Shown piece by piece: positions 52,599 to 62,424 of a DNA stretch of 64,000 nt. Numbering within the stretch: the first letter of the stretch is position 1; every line of letters begins with the position of its first letter. Origin of the DNA: Marisediminitalea alba (GTDB lineage: Bacteria; Pseudomonadota; Gammaproteobacteria; Enterobacterales; Alteromonadaceae); contig NZ_PVNP01000190.1 in assembly GCF_002993365.1 (NCBI RefSeq), positions 26,407 through 90,406 on the forward strand, in the 5' to 3' direction. The notes under the pieces are model-generated. The model saw only the letters and a program-made list of their open reading frames with translations, did no database searches and had not been told where the DNA came from. A program made the translations under genes and the position numbers.

Positions 52599-54839
52599 TT
52601 AGTTAAGCAATCCCAGTAACTGCTTATAAGTGGCGTCATTGGGATAGTACTCACCTAACGCTTTAACTGCGGTTTTCAAAGCGGTTACATCTCTCAGCTG
52701 GTAAGCATATTTTGCCCGGGTCACTAATATATCGTAATTGCCTGGCCAGCGAGTGTGAGCTTCGGCCAGAACAGTGATGGCGTCCTTTCGATAATTGAGT
52801 TGCCATAACGCCACTGCACTTACAAAGGCATATCTTGGTATGGCTTCAGTTGAGTTTGCTGCCTTAGTGAGATGGGGAAGCGCTTGCTGGTATGCCTTGT
52901 CGCGAATTTTCTGTAGTCCGTAAGAGAACTGTACCGCAGCCATATCACTGCCATATCGCAGGGCGAGCTCCAACTGCCTACGGGCTTTATCTTCGTTACC
53001 AAAACTGCGTAGAAAGTCCGAATAACTCAGTAATGAGGGGATATGCTGAGGATCTATTTGCAATGCCAGTTCATAGTGCTTTATTGCAACGGGAATTTGC
53101 TGTTGGAGCGAAGCAATCTTGGCTAAACCTAGATTTGCGCCAGGGTGATCCTGGCTATCACGCAATAGTTGCTGGTACTCCTCCAGCAACGCGGTCAGTT
53201 GAGGTGCCCTTGAAAACCATTGGGGGCTCAGCGATAAAAGCGTACTGGCTACTTCCGCTCGCACCGATCTGATCGGGTCCTGACTTAATTTAAGTAAGAG
53301 TTGATACTGACTGGCTTCGGGTAAACTCGCGGCTGCACGCGCAGCACTTTGTCTGATAATGGGATCATCGTCATCAGTCATGCCGGAAACCTTTTCGAGC
53401 ATGCGTTGGGGCGCAATAACAACCATTTTCTCGACCAGCGCGGCCTCTTCCAATGAGGGAAGTTTATCTTCGTTCAACAGGTTACTGGCGGCATTCACTG
53501 CGGTGACATCCAGAGCTGATAAGCGCTGGTTTAAGGCTGCCCACTCGCCAAGTGTGTCTGGAGACGCGCCCTGTCGTTTTGGCCAGGCTTTAAGAGCGTC
53601 TGTCAGCCATCCTTCGGATGCATCTTCATGGCAGGTTTTACAGGGGGCGCTGCTATTCGGGTGTTTAGGGCTGGGGCGGTGGAATCGGTGGTCGCGACGC
53701 GCATCAACGCCCATATAGATACGTTCTGGCATATGGCAATCAAGGCAGTCAGCACCTTCATGTCCATTAGTATGTTCAGGTGCTGCAAAAACGGTTGGTG
53801 CATGGCAGGTACCGCATACCTGGGCGCCGGGTAAAAGTGTTTTCCCAGTGTGAGGATCATGACAATTTGTGCAGGTTACTCCGGCTTCAGCCATTTTACT
53901 TTGCAGAAATGACCCCAGAACAAACACCTCTTCACGAATTTGTCCGTCACTAAAATACAGTGGCTCATCCAGTCCTTCCAATTGAAATCGCTGGTGATAG
54001 GGCTCAGTGCCTGAGGGCTCCTGTAGCTCGGACCGTCGGCTATGACAAGCTCCGCAGGTGTCCAGTGCCAGTGAAGGGCTTTGCGGTGACCGCTGCGGGC
54101 GTGCGATAGGGTCGCCATCACTAAAATGAAAGACAAGCTTTTCACCCAGCTCTTTTAAACCGGTATTATCAGAAGAATAGGTTTTGTCAGTAATACTCTG
54201 TATATGCTCCTGACCTGGGCCATGGCAACTTTCACAGGCAACGTTCACGTCCGTCCAGGTGGAATGATACTGATTGGTTTCGCTGTTAAATTGTTCTTCA
54301 AAATCGGTAGTGTGACAGGCGGCACAGCGGCTGTTCCAGTTTTGATAGTAACCGGTCCAGAAAAAGGGATGCTCAGGATCAGTAACACTTTCATCTTGCA
54401 GTTGATACCACCTCTGACCGCCTTCAGACCCGGGCCGGGTATCCCAGGCAACATCAAACGCCTGTAAGCGGCCTGGCTCGGTTTCCAGTAAATATTGCTG
54501 CAGTGGACGGTAACCAAAGACATAGCGAACAGGGTAAGTCTGTTGCTTGCCCTGTTGGTTGAGAGTTTCTATAAAATACTCACCGTCTTGTTCAAAGAAC
54601 CGCGAAGTGCGTTTGCCAAAGGTGTACTTAGTACCCGAGAAATCTCCTAGCACCACGTTTTCATCAGCAGGCTGCATGCTTTGATAATGATCGGAGCTCA
54701 GCCATGCATCGCCCTGGGCTTTATGACAAGCAATACAGGCCTCTGCGCCTGCATAATTTTCGCTGGCATTAACAGAAGAATGACCGCTCACAAAAGCGAG
54801 GGCGATTGCCAGAACGAGCCAGCAATTTAGCGGTTTAAT
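52599..54839 (-). CDS. Octaheme c-type cytochrome with TPR domain (probable ATT start)
   Basis: Eight CxxCH motifs are present: CIACH, CAACH, CESCH, CGACH, CTNCH, CGTCH, CLDCH and CKTCH, all in the first 400 residues. After them come HEAT-like segments and TPRs (LALQIDPQHIPSLLSYSDFL and following). A GTG at 54791 would give 730 residues without an export signal, but the frame runs further upstream through KPLNCWLVLAIALAFVSG, a clear signal sequence. Reading upward, the only good initiation point is ATT at 54839, with GGAG exactly 6 bp before it; no ATG, GTG or TTG lies in this stretch. Such cytochromes act in periplasmic electron transfer, with the TPR part binding partners. Relatives of cytochrome c554/NrfA-like proteins; exact role unknown. 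Confidence 0.75.
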   Translation of the reverse strand: MKPLNCWLVLAIALAFVSGHSSVNASENYAGAEACIACHKAQGDAWLSSDHYQSMQPADENVVLGDFSGTKYTFGKRTSRFFEQDGEYFIETLNQQGKQQTYPVRYVFGYRPLQQYLLETEPGRLQAFDVAWDTRPGSEGGQRWYQLQDESVTDPEHPFFWTGYYQNWNSRCAACHTTDFEEQFNSETNQYHSTWTDVNVACESCHGPGQEHIQSITDKTYSSDNTGLKELGEKLVFHFSDGDPIARPQRSPQSPSLALDTCGACHSRRSELQEPSGTEPYHQRFQLEGLDEPLYFSDGQIREEVFVLGSFLQSKMAEAGVTCTNCHDPHTGKTLLPGAQVCGTCHAPTVFAAPEHTNGHEGADCLDCHMPERIYMGVDARRDHRFHRPSPKHPNSSAPCKTCHEDASEGWLTDALKAWPKRQGASPDTLGEWAALNQRLSALDVTAVNAASNLLNEDKLPSLEEAALVEKMVVIAPQRMLEKVSGMTDDDDPIIRQSAARAAASLPEASQYQLLLKLSQDPIRSVRAEVASTLLSLSPQWFSRAPQLTALLEEYQQLLRDSQDHPGANLGLAKIASLQQQIPVAIKHYELALQIDPQHIPSLLSYSDFLRSFGNEDKARRQLELALRYGSDMAAVQFSYGLQKIRDKAYQQALPHLTKAANSTEAIPRYAFVSAVALWQLNYRKDAITVLAEAHTRWPGNYDILVTRAKYAYQLRDVTALKTAVKALGEYYPNDATYKQLLGLLN

Positions 54840-55038
54840 AGCAGACTCCGGGAGCTTACTCTGGACACAAACGGGAAGACTTTATTACATTTATCAAGCT
54901 GATTTTCAACTGGTTTGATACTGGCTGCGTGCGCTATTTTAACGTAGTAGTCTTTGCTCTGATGTTCGGGTGAGCACTGGCAAAATGGTTTTTACGTTCG
55001 TTAATATCTCTGTTTTTAATCGGGATTAAATTACCAGC

Positions 55039-56013
55039 CTACTGTTGCCTGGCTGCTGCGGGCGGAATAACTTCAAGTGTGTACTGTTGAGAGGCTATTG
55101 CCTGCTTGGTAGATTTACTGACTTCGCCGAGTTTCATCTGTGCCGGACCGGTAGGGTCGAGCAGAATAAACGGCATGCCGTCTATCATCATTGTGGTGTC
55201 TTTTGTAAGCGGAGTCATGGCAATGGCCAGTAAAGCATGGTTGCGTAACAGCACGAGTCGCATAGAGTTATTCGGCAGAAAAGCTCTTATTAAAGACGCA
55301 GTGAGTACAGACTTACTGTCGCAGTCTCCGAGATTTTGATTAAGCACTGCCAACGGCGGAGAAAAGCCTGAGCCGTTGCTCGTTACGCGATTGGTCAGTT
55401 CATCGTAGGGGATGGTCTGTGCCCAGCTAAGCAGCAAATTAAGGTATGAGCGGGCATTGGATTGCTCATCAACGATATCATACAGCGACTGGGCTAACGG
55501 GATCAGTGGCAGCGTGCTTTCTTCAATGTAGCGTATGTGGTTGGGTTTAATGGCTTCCTGTAACAGCGGCGTTTGGTAATGCTGAAAATAACGCTCGGTC
55601 AGGTAGTTATCGAGAGCGGTCTGCTGGGTTTCCTTTAACTCAGTGGTCAGCTCATCGAGGCGTTTTTCATCTTTACCGCTTAAGCTGAACTCCAGCGAAT
55701 CATGCCGGTTAATCAGCTTAAAACGAGCCTCCCGGGGATCAATATCCCGCGCAGCTTTGAGTAACTCTATCTCGACTGCCCTGAGTGCCAGTTGAGGATT
55801 GTAGTTAACCTGTTGAACAGGCAACTGCTGGCTGCTGTCATCGGGCAGTAAAAATGAAATTTTACGGGGTTTGCTATCGTGATCGAGCCAGGCAAAGGTG
55901 TACTGGGTTCCCTCTGCTGTGGCTGAACGGCGATATGCGGTTTGCTCTGCCTGGGCAACATTGAGCAAGCTGTAAAGCAGGTAGAAGCAACCAATAAAGC
56001 TGAGATATTTCAT
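55039..56013 (-). CDS. Exported transglutaminase-like protein
   Basis: From ATG 56013 a signal peptide (LSFIGCFYLLYSLLNVAQA) is followed by about 300 residues. The C-terminal part has a cysteine in NLGDCDSKSVLTASLIRA, a His in LLRNHALLAIAM and an Asp in ILLDPTGPAQM, in the order of the Cys-His-Asp triad of bacterial transglutaminase-like proteases. Substrate and role are not known. TTG 56022 is an alternative start. Downstream of cysG on the same strand, with only 60 bp between. Confidence 0.68.
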   Translation of the reverse strand: MKYLSFIGCFYLLYSLLNVAQAEQTAYRRSATAEGTQYTFAWLDHDSKPRKISFLLPDDSSQQLPVQQVNYNPQLALRAVEIELLKAARDIDPREARFKLINRHDSLEFSLSGKDEKRLDELTTELKETQQTALDNYLTERYFQHYQTPLLQEAIKPNHIRYIEESTLPLIPLAQSLYDIVDEQSNARSYLNLLLSWAQTIPYDELTNRVTSNGSGFSPPLAVLNQNLGDCDSKSVLTASLIRAFLPNNSMRLVLLRNHALLAIAMTPLTKDTTMMIDGMPFILLDPTGPAQMKLGEVSKSTKQAIASQQYTLEVIPPAAARQQ

Positions 56014-56074
56014 TGCGCGCAACTTAGCAGAGTCATCCTTTAAGTGTAGCGCAATTTTTCAGCTTATGAGCAGC

Positions 56075-57472
56075 CTAAGCAGGCTGGCCCGGCTCAAACC
56101 AGTTAAGTTGTTTATGCAGGCTAACTACGCCACCCACGATGATAAGTGCTGGCGGTGCTATTTCACCCAGTTGCGGATGGTCAGGCATATCGGCCAGTGT
56201 ACCGGTGATCACCTTTTGCTGGTGGGTGGTTGCTGACTGTACCAACGCGATAGGCGTTGTGGGCGCTAATCCGTGTTTAATTAGCTGTTCACAGATAATC
56301 GGCAAGCCGGTTAAGCCCATATAAAACACCGCGGTCTGATTTGGCTGCGCCAGCGAAGGCCAGTTTAAATCGATGGTGTTATTCTTTAGATGGCCGGTGG
56401 CAAATACCACAGACTGCGCGTGATCGCGGTGCGTAAGTGGAATTCCTGCATAACTGCCGGCACCGGCTGCCGCGGTAATTCCCGGCACTACCTGAAAGGA
56501 AATGCCTTCTTCTATCAGGTGTTGGATCTCTTCGCCACCACGACCAAAGATAAAGGGATCGCCGCCTTTAAGACGTACAACCCGGTTACCTTCTTTAGCA
56601 TATTTCACTAATAGCTGATTGATATCGTCCTGCGGAACGGTATGAATGCTTTTGGCTTTGCCTACGTATACCTTTTCGGCGTCGCGACGCACCAGTTCCA
56701 GGATCTGCGGCGATACCAGGCGGTCGTACACCACCACATCGGCCTTTTGCATCAGGCGTAATGCGCGAAAGGTCAGCAAATCCGGATCGCCCGGTCCGGC
56801 ACCAACTAAATAAACCTGACCTTCGGTTTGTTTATTTTCAGCGGCAGCCGCGAGAGCCGCCTCAAACTTTTGCTCGGCTTTTTCGTTATTCCCCTGGGTG
56901 ACTTCTTCGGCGATGTCACCGTCGAGCACGGACTCCCAGAAATACCGCCGCGCGGTAACCGAAGAAAGCGTTGATTTAACCTTATTTCGGAATCTTTCAG
57001 AAAAAGCCCCCAGTTTGCTGATATTGGCGGGAATCAACGATTCCAGCTTCTGGCGCATGTAACGCAGCAGAACCGGCGCATGACCGCCACTGCTCATGGC
57101 AATGACAATTGGCGAGCGATCAATAATTGAGGGCGTAATAAACCCGCATAAGGGCGTGTTATCAACAACGTTTACCAGTAAACCCCGAGCCGTGGCTTCG
57201 GCATGAATTTCAGCATTTAACGCTTCGTCACTGGTAGCAACAAACACCACTCTGACATGGTCGAGATCTGAAGTTTCAAAGGGACGTTGATGAAGGGAAA
57301 CCTGAGCAGAGCTGGCCAGGTGCCTGACCGTGCCACAGATTTCAGGTGCTACTACCGTTACCTGCGCTTCGCTTTTCAGTAACAGTTCGAGCTTGCGAGC
57401 GGCCACTTCACCCGCCCCCACTATCAGGCAGGGCAGGTTCTGTGTATCGATGAATAACGGGAAGTAGCGCAT
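56075..57472 (-). CDS. cysG: Siroheme synthase CysG
   Basis: Trifunctional enzyme making sirohaem, the cofactor of sulphite and nitrite reductases. N-terminal dehydrogenase/ferrochelatase (1-210) starts MRYFPLFIDTQNLPCLIVGAGEVAARK; the C-terminal uroporphyrinogen III methyltransferase (from about 218) has VGAGPGDPDLLT, VRLKGGDPFIFGRGGEE and a SAM-binding GITAA segment. 465 residues, as in E. coli (457). No sulphate or nitrite reduction genes are adjacent. Confidence 0.96.
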   Translation of the reverse strand: MRYFPLFIDTQNLPCLIVGAGEVAARKLELLLKSEAQVTVVAPEICGTVRHLASSAQVSLHQRPFETSDLDHVRVVFVATSDEALNAEIHAEATARGLLVNVVDNTPLCGFITPSIIDRSPIVIAMSSGGHAPVLLRYMRQKLESLIPANISKLGAFSERFRNKVKSTLSSVTARRYFWESVLDGDIAEEVTQGNNEKAEQKFEAALAAAAENKQTEGQVYLVGAGPGDPDLLTFRALRLMQKADVVVYDRLVSPQILELVRRDAEKVYVGKAKSIHTVPQDDINQLLVKYAKEGNRVVRLKGGDPFIFGRGGEEIQHLIEEGISFQVVPGITAAAGAGSYAGIPLTHRDHAQSVVFATGHLKNNTIDLNWPSLAQPNQTAVFYMGLTGLPIICEQLIKHGLAPTTPIALVQSATTHQQKVITGTLADMPDHPQLGEIAPPALIIVGGVVSLHKQLNWFEPGQPA

Positions 57473-57562
57473 ATCAAACTCTCAGTGTTTCCAATTGCAG
57501 CTAGTGTGCCCCGTTTTTTATATTGTTCAAACGAATAAAAAAGAATTTTTTAGACGTTAACG

Positions 57563-59317
57563 TTATTTACCGCGAGGTTTGCCTCTGCCTGCCCCAGGAC
57601 CTTTACCTTTGCCTTTTGCTGGTGGCTTATCAGACCATTCGCGAAGGGCCAGACGCTGGCCTGCAACGCGGGTGCCCTGTAAGGTTTGGCGGGTGTCTGC
57701 CGGCATTCCTTCCGGTAAATCTACGGTACTGAAATTATCATATATTTCGATAGCGCCAATGTGTTTGCTGTCGATATTGGCTTCGTTAGCAATGGCGCCT
57801 ACGATATTACCGGGCTTAACACCGTGTACATGTCCCACCTCGATACGGAAGCGTTGCTTGCCTTCATCCGGGCGACGACTGTCTCGCGGTGACTTACGGC
57901 GTGCGTCACGGCCTCTGCCACCATCACGGTCGCGGCGGTTACCACCATCAAAGTCACGGTCACGACGGGGCTTGCTGTGCAGGTCCGGACGGTCAGATTC
58001 TTTTAGCAGTAACGGCTCGTCACCCTGGGCAATTTTTACCAGTGCGGCCAGTAATACTTCCGGGCTGGCTTCGATTTCTTCGCGCAGCATATCCACAATT
58101 GGTATCAGGTTTTCAATGCTGTCGTCTTTGGTGGCCTCTGAGATGCTTTGTTTAAAGTTGCTCAGGCGCGTTTCGTTTAGCTCAGTGATCGACGGAATCG
58201 GCATGGCTTCGATGGTTTGGCGGGTCGCCCGTTCGATCGATTGCAGCATGCGCTTTTCGCGGTGAGAGATAAACAGGATAGCATCACCGGTTCTTCCGGC
58301 ACGGCCGGTACGACCGATACGGTGTACATAACTTTCTGTGTCGTATGGTACGTCGAAGTTAATTACGTGGCTAACACGTTCTACGTCAAGACCACGGGCT
58401 ACTACATCGGTGGCAACCAGAATATCAATCTTGCCTTGCTTCAGGCGATCAACAGTACGCTCCCGGGCGTTCTGCGGAATATCACCATTCAACGGCTCCA
58501 CATCATAACCCCGTGCGGCCAGTTTCTCGGATAATTCCAGTGTTGCGGTTTTGGTGCGCACAAAGATAATCACACCGTCGAAGGGTTCCACTTCCATAAT
58601 ACGCGTCAGCGCTTCAAGCTTGTGGTGACCGGCAACCTGGCAGTAACGCTGGCGGATAGTGCTGGCGGTACTTACCTTGGAGGCGATTTTGACATGCTTG
58701 GGATCTTTTAAATAACGCTCGGTTATTTTTTTGATTGGTCCGGGCATTGTTGCTGAGAACAATGCCGTCTGACGTTCTGCCGGAGCATGACTTAAAATGA
58801 GTTCTACGTCGTCGATAAAGCCCATGCGGAGCATTTCGTCGGCTTCGTCGAGCACCAAAAATTTTAGCTGGTCAAGTTTAAGTGTACCGCGTTTAATGTG
58901 ATCGATAACCCGGCCCGGGGTACCAACCACTACCTGTACGCCACGCTTTAACTGGCGGATCTGGTTATCGTATGACTGACCACCATATACCGGCAGTACG
59001 CGAATTTTTTTAGAGAAGCTGGCATAGGCCTGAAATGCCTCGGCTACCTGAATAGCCAGCTCCCGCGTCGGGGCAAGTACCAGCAACTGCGGATAGTTGC
59101 CTTCGATGTCCAGATTGGCCAGCATGGGCAGCGCGAAAGCTGCCGTTTTACCGGTACCGGTTTGCGCCTGACCCAACAGATCGTGTCCGTTCAGTAGTAA
59201 CGGAATACTTTCCGCCTGAATTGGCGACGGTTTCTCGTAGCCAACTTTCTCCAAGGCTTGTAAGATAGGCTGCGGAAGATTAAGGTCTGTGAAGGTCAGT
59301 TCGACATTTGTGGTCAT
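57563..59317 (-). CDS. deaD: DEAD-box RNA helicase DeaD
   Basis: Unwinds structured RNA in ribosome assembly and cold adaptation. From ATG 59317 the 584 residues start MTTNVELTFTDLNL; the upstream frame from 59413 has no family match. Motifs: Q-motif (PSPIQAESIP), AQTGTGKT, DEADEML, SAT and HRIGRTGRAGR. The C-terminal DbpA-like RNA-binding domain (FRIEVGHVHGVKPGNIVGAI) is preceded by an Arg/Asp/Gly-rich linker and followed by a GKGKGPGAGRGKPRGK tail. Confidence 0.95.
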   Translation of the reverse strand: MTTNVELTFTDLNLPQPILQALEKVGYEKPSPIQAESIPLLLNGHDLLGQAQTGTGKTAAFALPMLANLDIEGNYPQLLVLAPTRELAIQVAEAFQAYASFSKKIRVLPVYGGQSYDNQIRQLKRGVQVVVGTPGRVIDHIKRGTLKLDQLKFLVLDEADEMLRMGFIDDVELILSHAPAERQTALFSATMPGPIKKITERYLKDPKHVKIASKVSTASTIRQRYCQVAGHHKLEALTRIMEVEPFDGVIIFVRTKTATLELSEKLAARGYDVEPLNGDIPQNARERTVDRLKQGKIDILVATDVVARGLDVERVSHVINFDVPYDTESYVHRIGRTGRAGRTGDAILFISHREKRMLQSIERATRQTIEAMPIPSITELNETRLSNFKQSISEATKDDSIENLIPIVDMLREEIEASPEVLLAALVKIAQGDEPLLLKESDRPDLHSKPRRDRDFDGGNRRDRDGGRGRDARRKSPRDSRRPDEGKQRFRIEVGHVHGVKPGNIVGAIANEANIDSKHIGAIEIYDNFSTVDLPEGMPADTRQTLQGTRVAGQRLALREWSDKPPAKGKGKGPGAGRGKPRGK

Positions 59318-59478
59318 TAAATTACGGATCCTGAATAACTCGGATGGTGCATAGCAGAAGAGCCAGCTGATTATTAAAACACTATTATAGGCCAATAGTA
59401 GCGTGGATACCACGTCTGATTGGTATTAGTCGCTGCAACAATACGGAAAGTCTGAGAATCATTTGCAAGGTAAGCTTT

Positions 59479-62253
59479 ATGAAAAGAAAGTCATTTAATC
59501 GTAACGCGGTGTTAGCTGCTGTAATGCTGGGAATTTCCAGCCTGTCACTGACCGGCTGCGGTCAGAAAACCAGTGAAGAACACATGCTCGCAGCACGCCA
59601 GTTTGTTGAGGCGAAGGATAACCCGTCGGCCATTATCGAATATAAAAGCGCCATTCAAAAAGACCCGGAGGATCCCAACGCACGGTTTGAACTTGGCCAG
59701 CTCTATCTGCAACAAAAAGACTTTGCAGCCGCGGAAAAAGAGCTCAACCGGGCCTTGGATCTTGGCTATGAGGTCAGCGAAGTGCTGCCATTGATCACCC
59801 GGGCTTATCAGGAAACCAATTCAGAAGTCGCCTTGTCAGAGATTAACCACAACGTGGATGGTCTGACGCCGGTTAAACGGGCCGAGGTAACCTACTACAA
59901 ACTGGAAGCCCTGCTGCGATTGGAAAAAACCAAAGAAGCCCGGGTCCTGCTTGACGACATTGCACAAATAGACACATCGAGCGTGTATAAGGGGCTATCG
60001 CTGGCGCTCGGTAAAGTGCTGGATGACGATTATGAAGGTGCATTGCAAGCCATCGATACCCTGCACCAACAGGCGCCGCTTAACAAAGACGTGTTGATGC
60101 AGCAAGCACGGCTGAATATGTATTTACGTAACCTGGATGCTGCCGTTACTGCTTATGATGCGTATCTGGACGTAGCGCCGGATGATACCGAAACCAAATT
60201 TATCCTCACCGCTATTCTGATGGATGCCAAGCGATTTGCAGACGCAGCGCCATTAGTAGATGAGTTGCTGCAGAAGAGTGCTACCAATCCTTTGCTAAAT
60301 CAGTTTAAGGGCGTTATTGAAGCGCGTGAGGGCAATTTTGGCGTAGCACTTAAGCATCTGGAAACTGCCATTCAGAACGGTCGTAATGATCCGCTGGCCC
60401 GTTTGTTAGCCGGATTTTGTGCTTATCAATTAGAAGACTATGCTGCGACCACCCGACATCTGTCGATGATTGCCTCCGACTTACCACCGTCTCATGCAGC
60501 ACTGCGGATGCTGGCAAACAGCTTGCTGCAACAGGGCAAAAATGAAGAAGCTACCGATATCCTGGCCAGAGTCGATGGTGAAGCAGAAAACGACGCCATG
60601 CTGTTTTCCAAAGCCGGGTATCAGTTACTGCAAAGCGGTAACGTGGTCGACGCTAAGGCGATGATTGAAAAGTCGGTGCCTATTGCTACTTCGGCAGAAG
60701 ACTTAACCCGTATCGGGGTATTACAGCTGTCGATTAACGATGCCGAAGGCCTGGTTAATCTGGAAGCTGCAGTAGAGCGTGCACCAGAACTCACTATGGG
60801 CCAGCAAACACTGGCCAATGCCTACATTGCTACCCGTCAGTTCGATAAAGCGCTGGAAGTAGCAGAAAACTGGCAAAAAACCGAACCGCAAAATGCTCAG
60901 CCCTGGCTGGTGAAAGGGCAGGTTTACCTTGCTCAGCAAAACTACGAGGCTGCCGAGGCCGCCATCATCAAAGCTGAGGCATTAGACAGCAACAGCATAA
61001 AAGCTAAAATTCAGCGGGTCTCGCTGGCCATGGTGCAAAAACAGCCACAGCAGGCGCTGGATGCTATTAATCAGGCGCTCACTATCGACCCAACCGATCA
61101 GGCATCGCTGGCGCTACTTTACATTGTGCAAAAGCAAATCGGCAAAGCCAACGAAGCGGTGAATACGATTCAGGAAGTGGTTGCCCGTCATCCGGACGAG
61201 GATGTACCAAAAACCATTCTGGCCAGAGTCTATCTGGCCGAAAAACGGGTTGCGGATGGTATTGAGCTTATTGAGCAGGTCAAGCTTAACGACGATACGC
61301 CCGATTTATACTGGGATACCAGAGGCCGGTTATTGCTGGCGGGGTCGCGGATAAACGAAGCGAAAGCGCATTACGAGGCGTGGCTGAATGAACAGCCAAA
61401 TCACAAAACCGCTGTGCTGGGTATGGCTATGATCCTTGATTTGCAAAGCCGCTTCCAGAATGGTGTGGAGTTGACCGCGGGCTTTTTGGAAAAGCGCCCG
61501 GACCGGCAAATTGAAATAGTCAAAGCGCATTTTCATGCCATGTTGCGGCAAATTCCGCAAACCGAAGCCATCCTTAATCAACTGTCGGAGCAAGAAAAGC
61601 AGTTACCTTACGTTAAGGGGATCAGAGCACGGTTACAGCTTTACCGTGATAATCCAACCGCAGCCATTCCCAATGCACTGGCTGCGTACGAGGCCATTCC
61701 GAATACCCGCAACCTGCTGTTAGCCATGGCTGCCTACGAAATGGCCGGTCAGCCGGACAAAGCGTTTGAGTTAGTTACTGAATTCAGGGAAAACAACCCA
61801 GACAATACCCAGGCGATGCTGTTGTTTGCCGAGCGTCTGATACAGCGTGACCGAAGCAAGGCCATCGACGTTTACCGCCAGCTTGCTGAAAAGCAGCCAG
61901 AGAATGCCATTGCGCTCAATAATCTGGCTTATCTCGAACATCAGGAAGGCATGCTGGAAGCTGCCGAAGAGCATGCCAGACAGGCGCTCAAGCTAGTACC
62001 CAAGGCTCCCGAGATTGCCGACACCCTTGCACAGGTACTCATTGATAAAGGTGAAACCGAAGACGCGAAAGCTATCTACGACAGTGTGATGTCTGAACCG
62101 GTACGCAGTGATGAAATCTACCTTAATTACATTGAACTGTTGCTGGAGATGGACTTAACGCCGCTGGCAAAACGTCGACTGGCCGATCGCATTTTTGAGG
62201 CGGCCGATTCTAAAGCCCGGGTGGCCGAGCTGGAACAGCAATATAACCTGTAA
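59479..62253 (+). CDS. TPR-repeat lipoprotein of the PEP-CTERM PrsT type
   Basis: 924 residues with lipoprotein signal LTGC and Cys27, and then TPRs along the whole length (for example SAIIEYKSAIQKDPEDPNARFELGQLYLQQ split over the first pair, and ALNNLAYLEHQEGMLEAAEEHARQALKL near the end). It resembles TIGR02917 (PrsT), found with exosortase/PEP-CTERM systems and surface polysaccharide loci in proteobacteria. No exosortase or PEP-CTERM substrate is in this window, so its system may be elsewhere in the genome. The likely role is outer-membrane-associated assembly or scaffold; partner unknown. Divergent from deaD. Confidence 0.78.
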   Translation: MKRKSFNRNAVLAAVMLGISSLSLTGCGQKTSEEHMLAARQFVEAKDNPSAIIEYKSAIQKDPEDPNARFELGQLYLQQKDFAAAEKELNRALDLGYEVSEVLPLITRAYQETNSEVALSEINHNVDGLTPVKRAEVTYYKLEALLRLEKTKEARVLLDDIAQIDTSSVYKGLSLALGKVLDDDYEGALQAIDTLHQQAPLNKDVLMQQARLNMYLRNLDAAVTAYDAYLDVAPDDTETKFILTAILMDAKRFADAAPLVDELLQKSATNPLLNQFKGVIEAREGNFGVALKHLETAIQNGRNDPLARLLAGFCAYQLEDYAATTRHLSMIASDLPPSHAALRMLANSLLQQGKNEEATDILARVDGEAENDAMLFSKAGYQLLQSGNVVDAKAMIEKSVPIATSAEDLTRIGVLQLSINDAEGLVNLEAAVERAPELTMGQQTLANAYIATRQFDKALEVAENWQKTEPQNAQPWLVKGQVYLAQQNYEAAEAAIIKAEALDSNSIKAKIQRVSLAMVQKQPQQALDAINQALTIDPTDQASLALLYIVQKQIGKANEAVNTIQEVVARHPDEDVPKTILARVYLAEKRVADGIELIEQVKLNDDTPDLYWDTRGRLLLAGSRINEAKAHYEAWLNEQPNHKTAVLGMAMILDLQSRFQNGVELTAGFLEKRPDRQIEIVKAHFHAMLRQIPQTEAILNQLSEQEKQLPYVKGIRARLQLYRDNPTAAIPNALAAYEAIPNTRNLLLAMAAYEMAGQPDKAFELVTEFRENNPDNTQAMLLFAERLIQRDRSKAIDVYRQLAEKQPENAIALNNLAYLEHQEGMLEAAEEHARQALKLVPKAPEIADTLAQVLIDKGETEDAKAIYDSVMSEPVRSDEIYLNYIELLLEMDLTPLAKRRLADRIFEAADSKARVAELEQQYNL

Positions 62254-62261
62254 GCTTTATT

Positions 62262-62293
62262 GTGGTGATACAAGTGCCGACTTGTATCACCAC
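62262..62293. terminator. 32-nt perfect hairpin after the TPR lipoprotein gene
   Basis: GTGGTGATACAAGT pairs perfectly with ACTTGTATCACCAC around a GCCG loop, nine bases after the stop codon. There is no T-run, so it may be a rho-assisted terminator, an mRNA 3'-end stabiliser or an operator-like palindrome. Confidence 0.5.
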
Positions 62294-62424
62294 CTATCCA
62301 CTGGTTGCAAAGCGTCAAAGACAACTATCGCCGGGATCCGGCAGCATACCCTGACCATACTCAACCTGCTCTGCTTTTTGTGCCATGATGACAAGTGACA
62401 CGACAATAAAAAAAGAGAGCACTA

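Noticed and set aside
52501..52619. Short frame ending SELQQGKQSLQLLVKQSQ after phoH
   Set aside because: Looks somewhat helical, but no start codon with a ribosome-binding site in the intergenic part and only 30 codons; probably chance.
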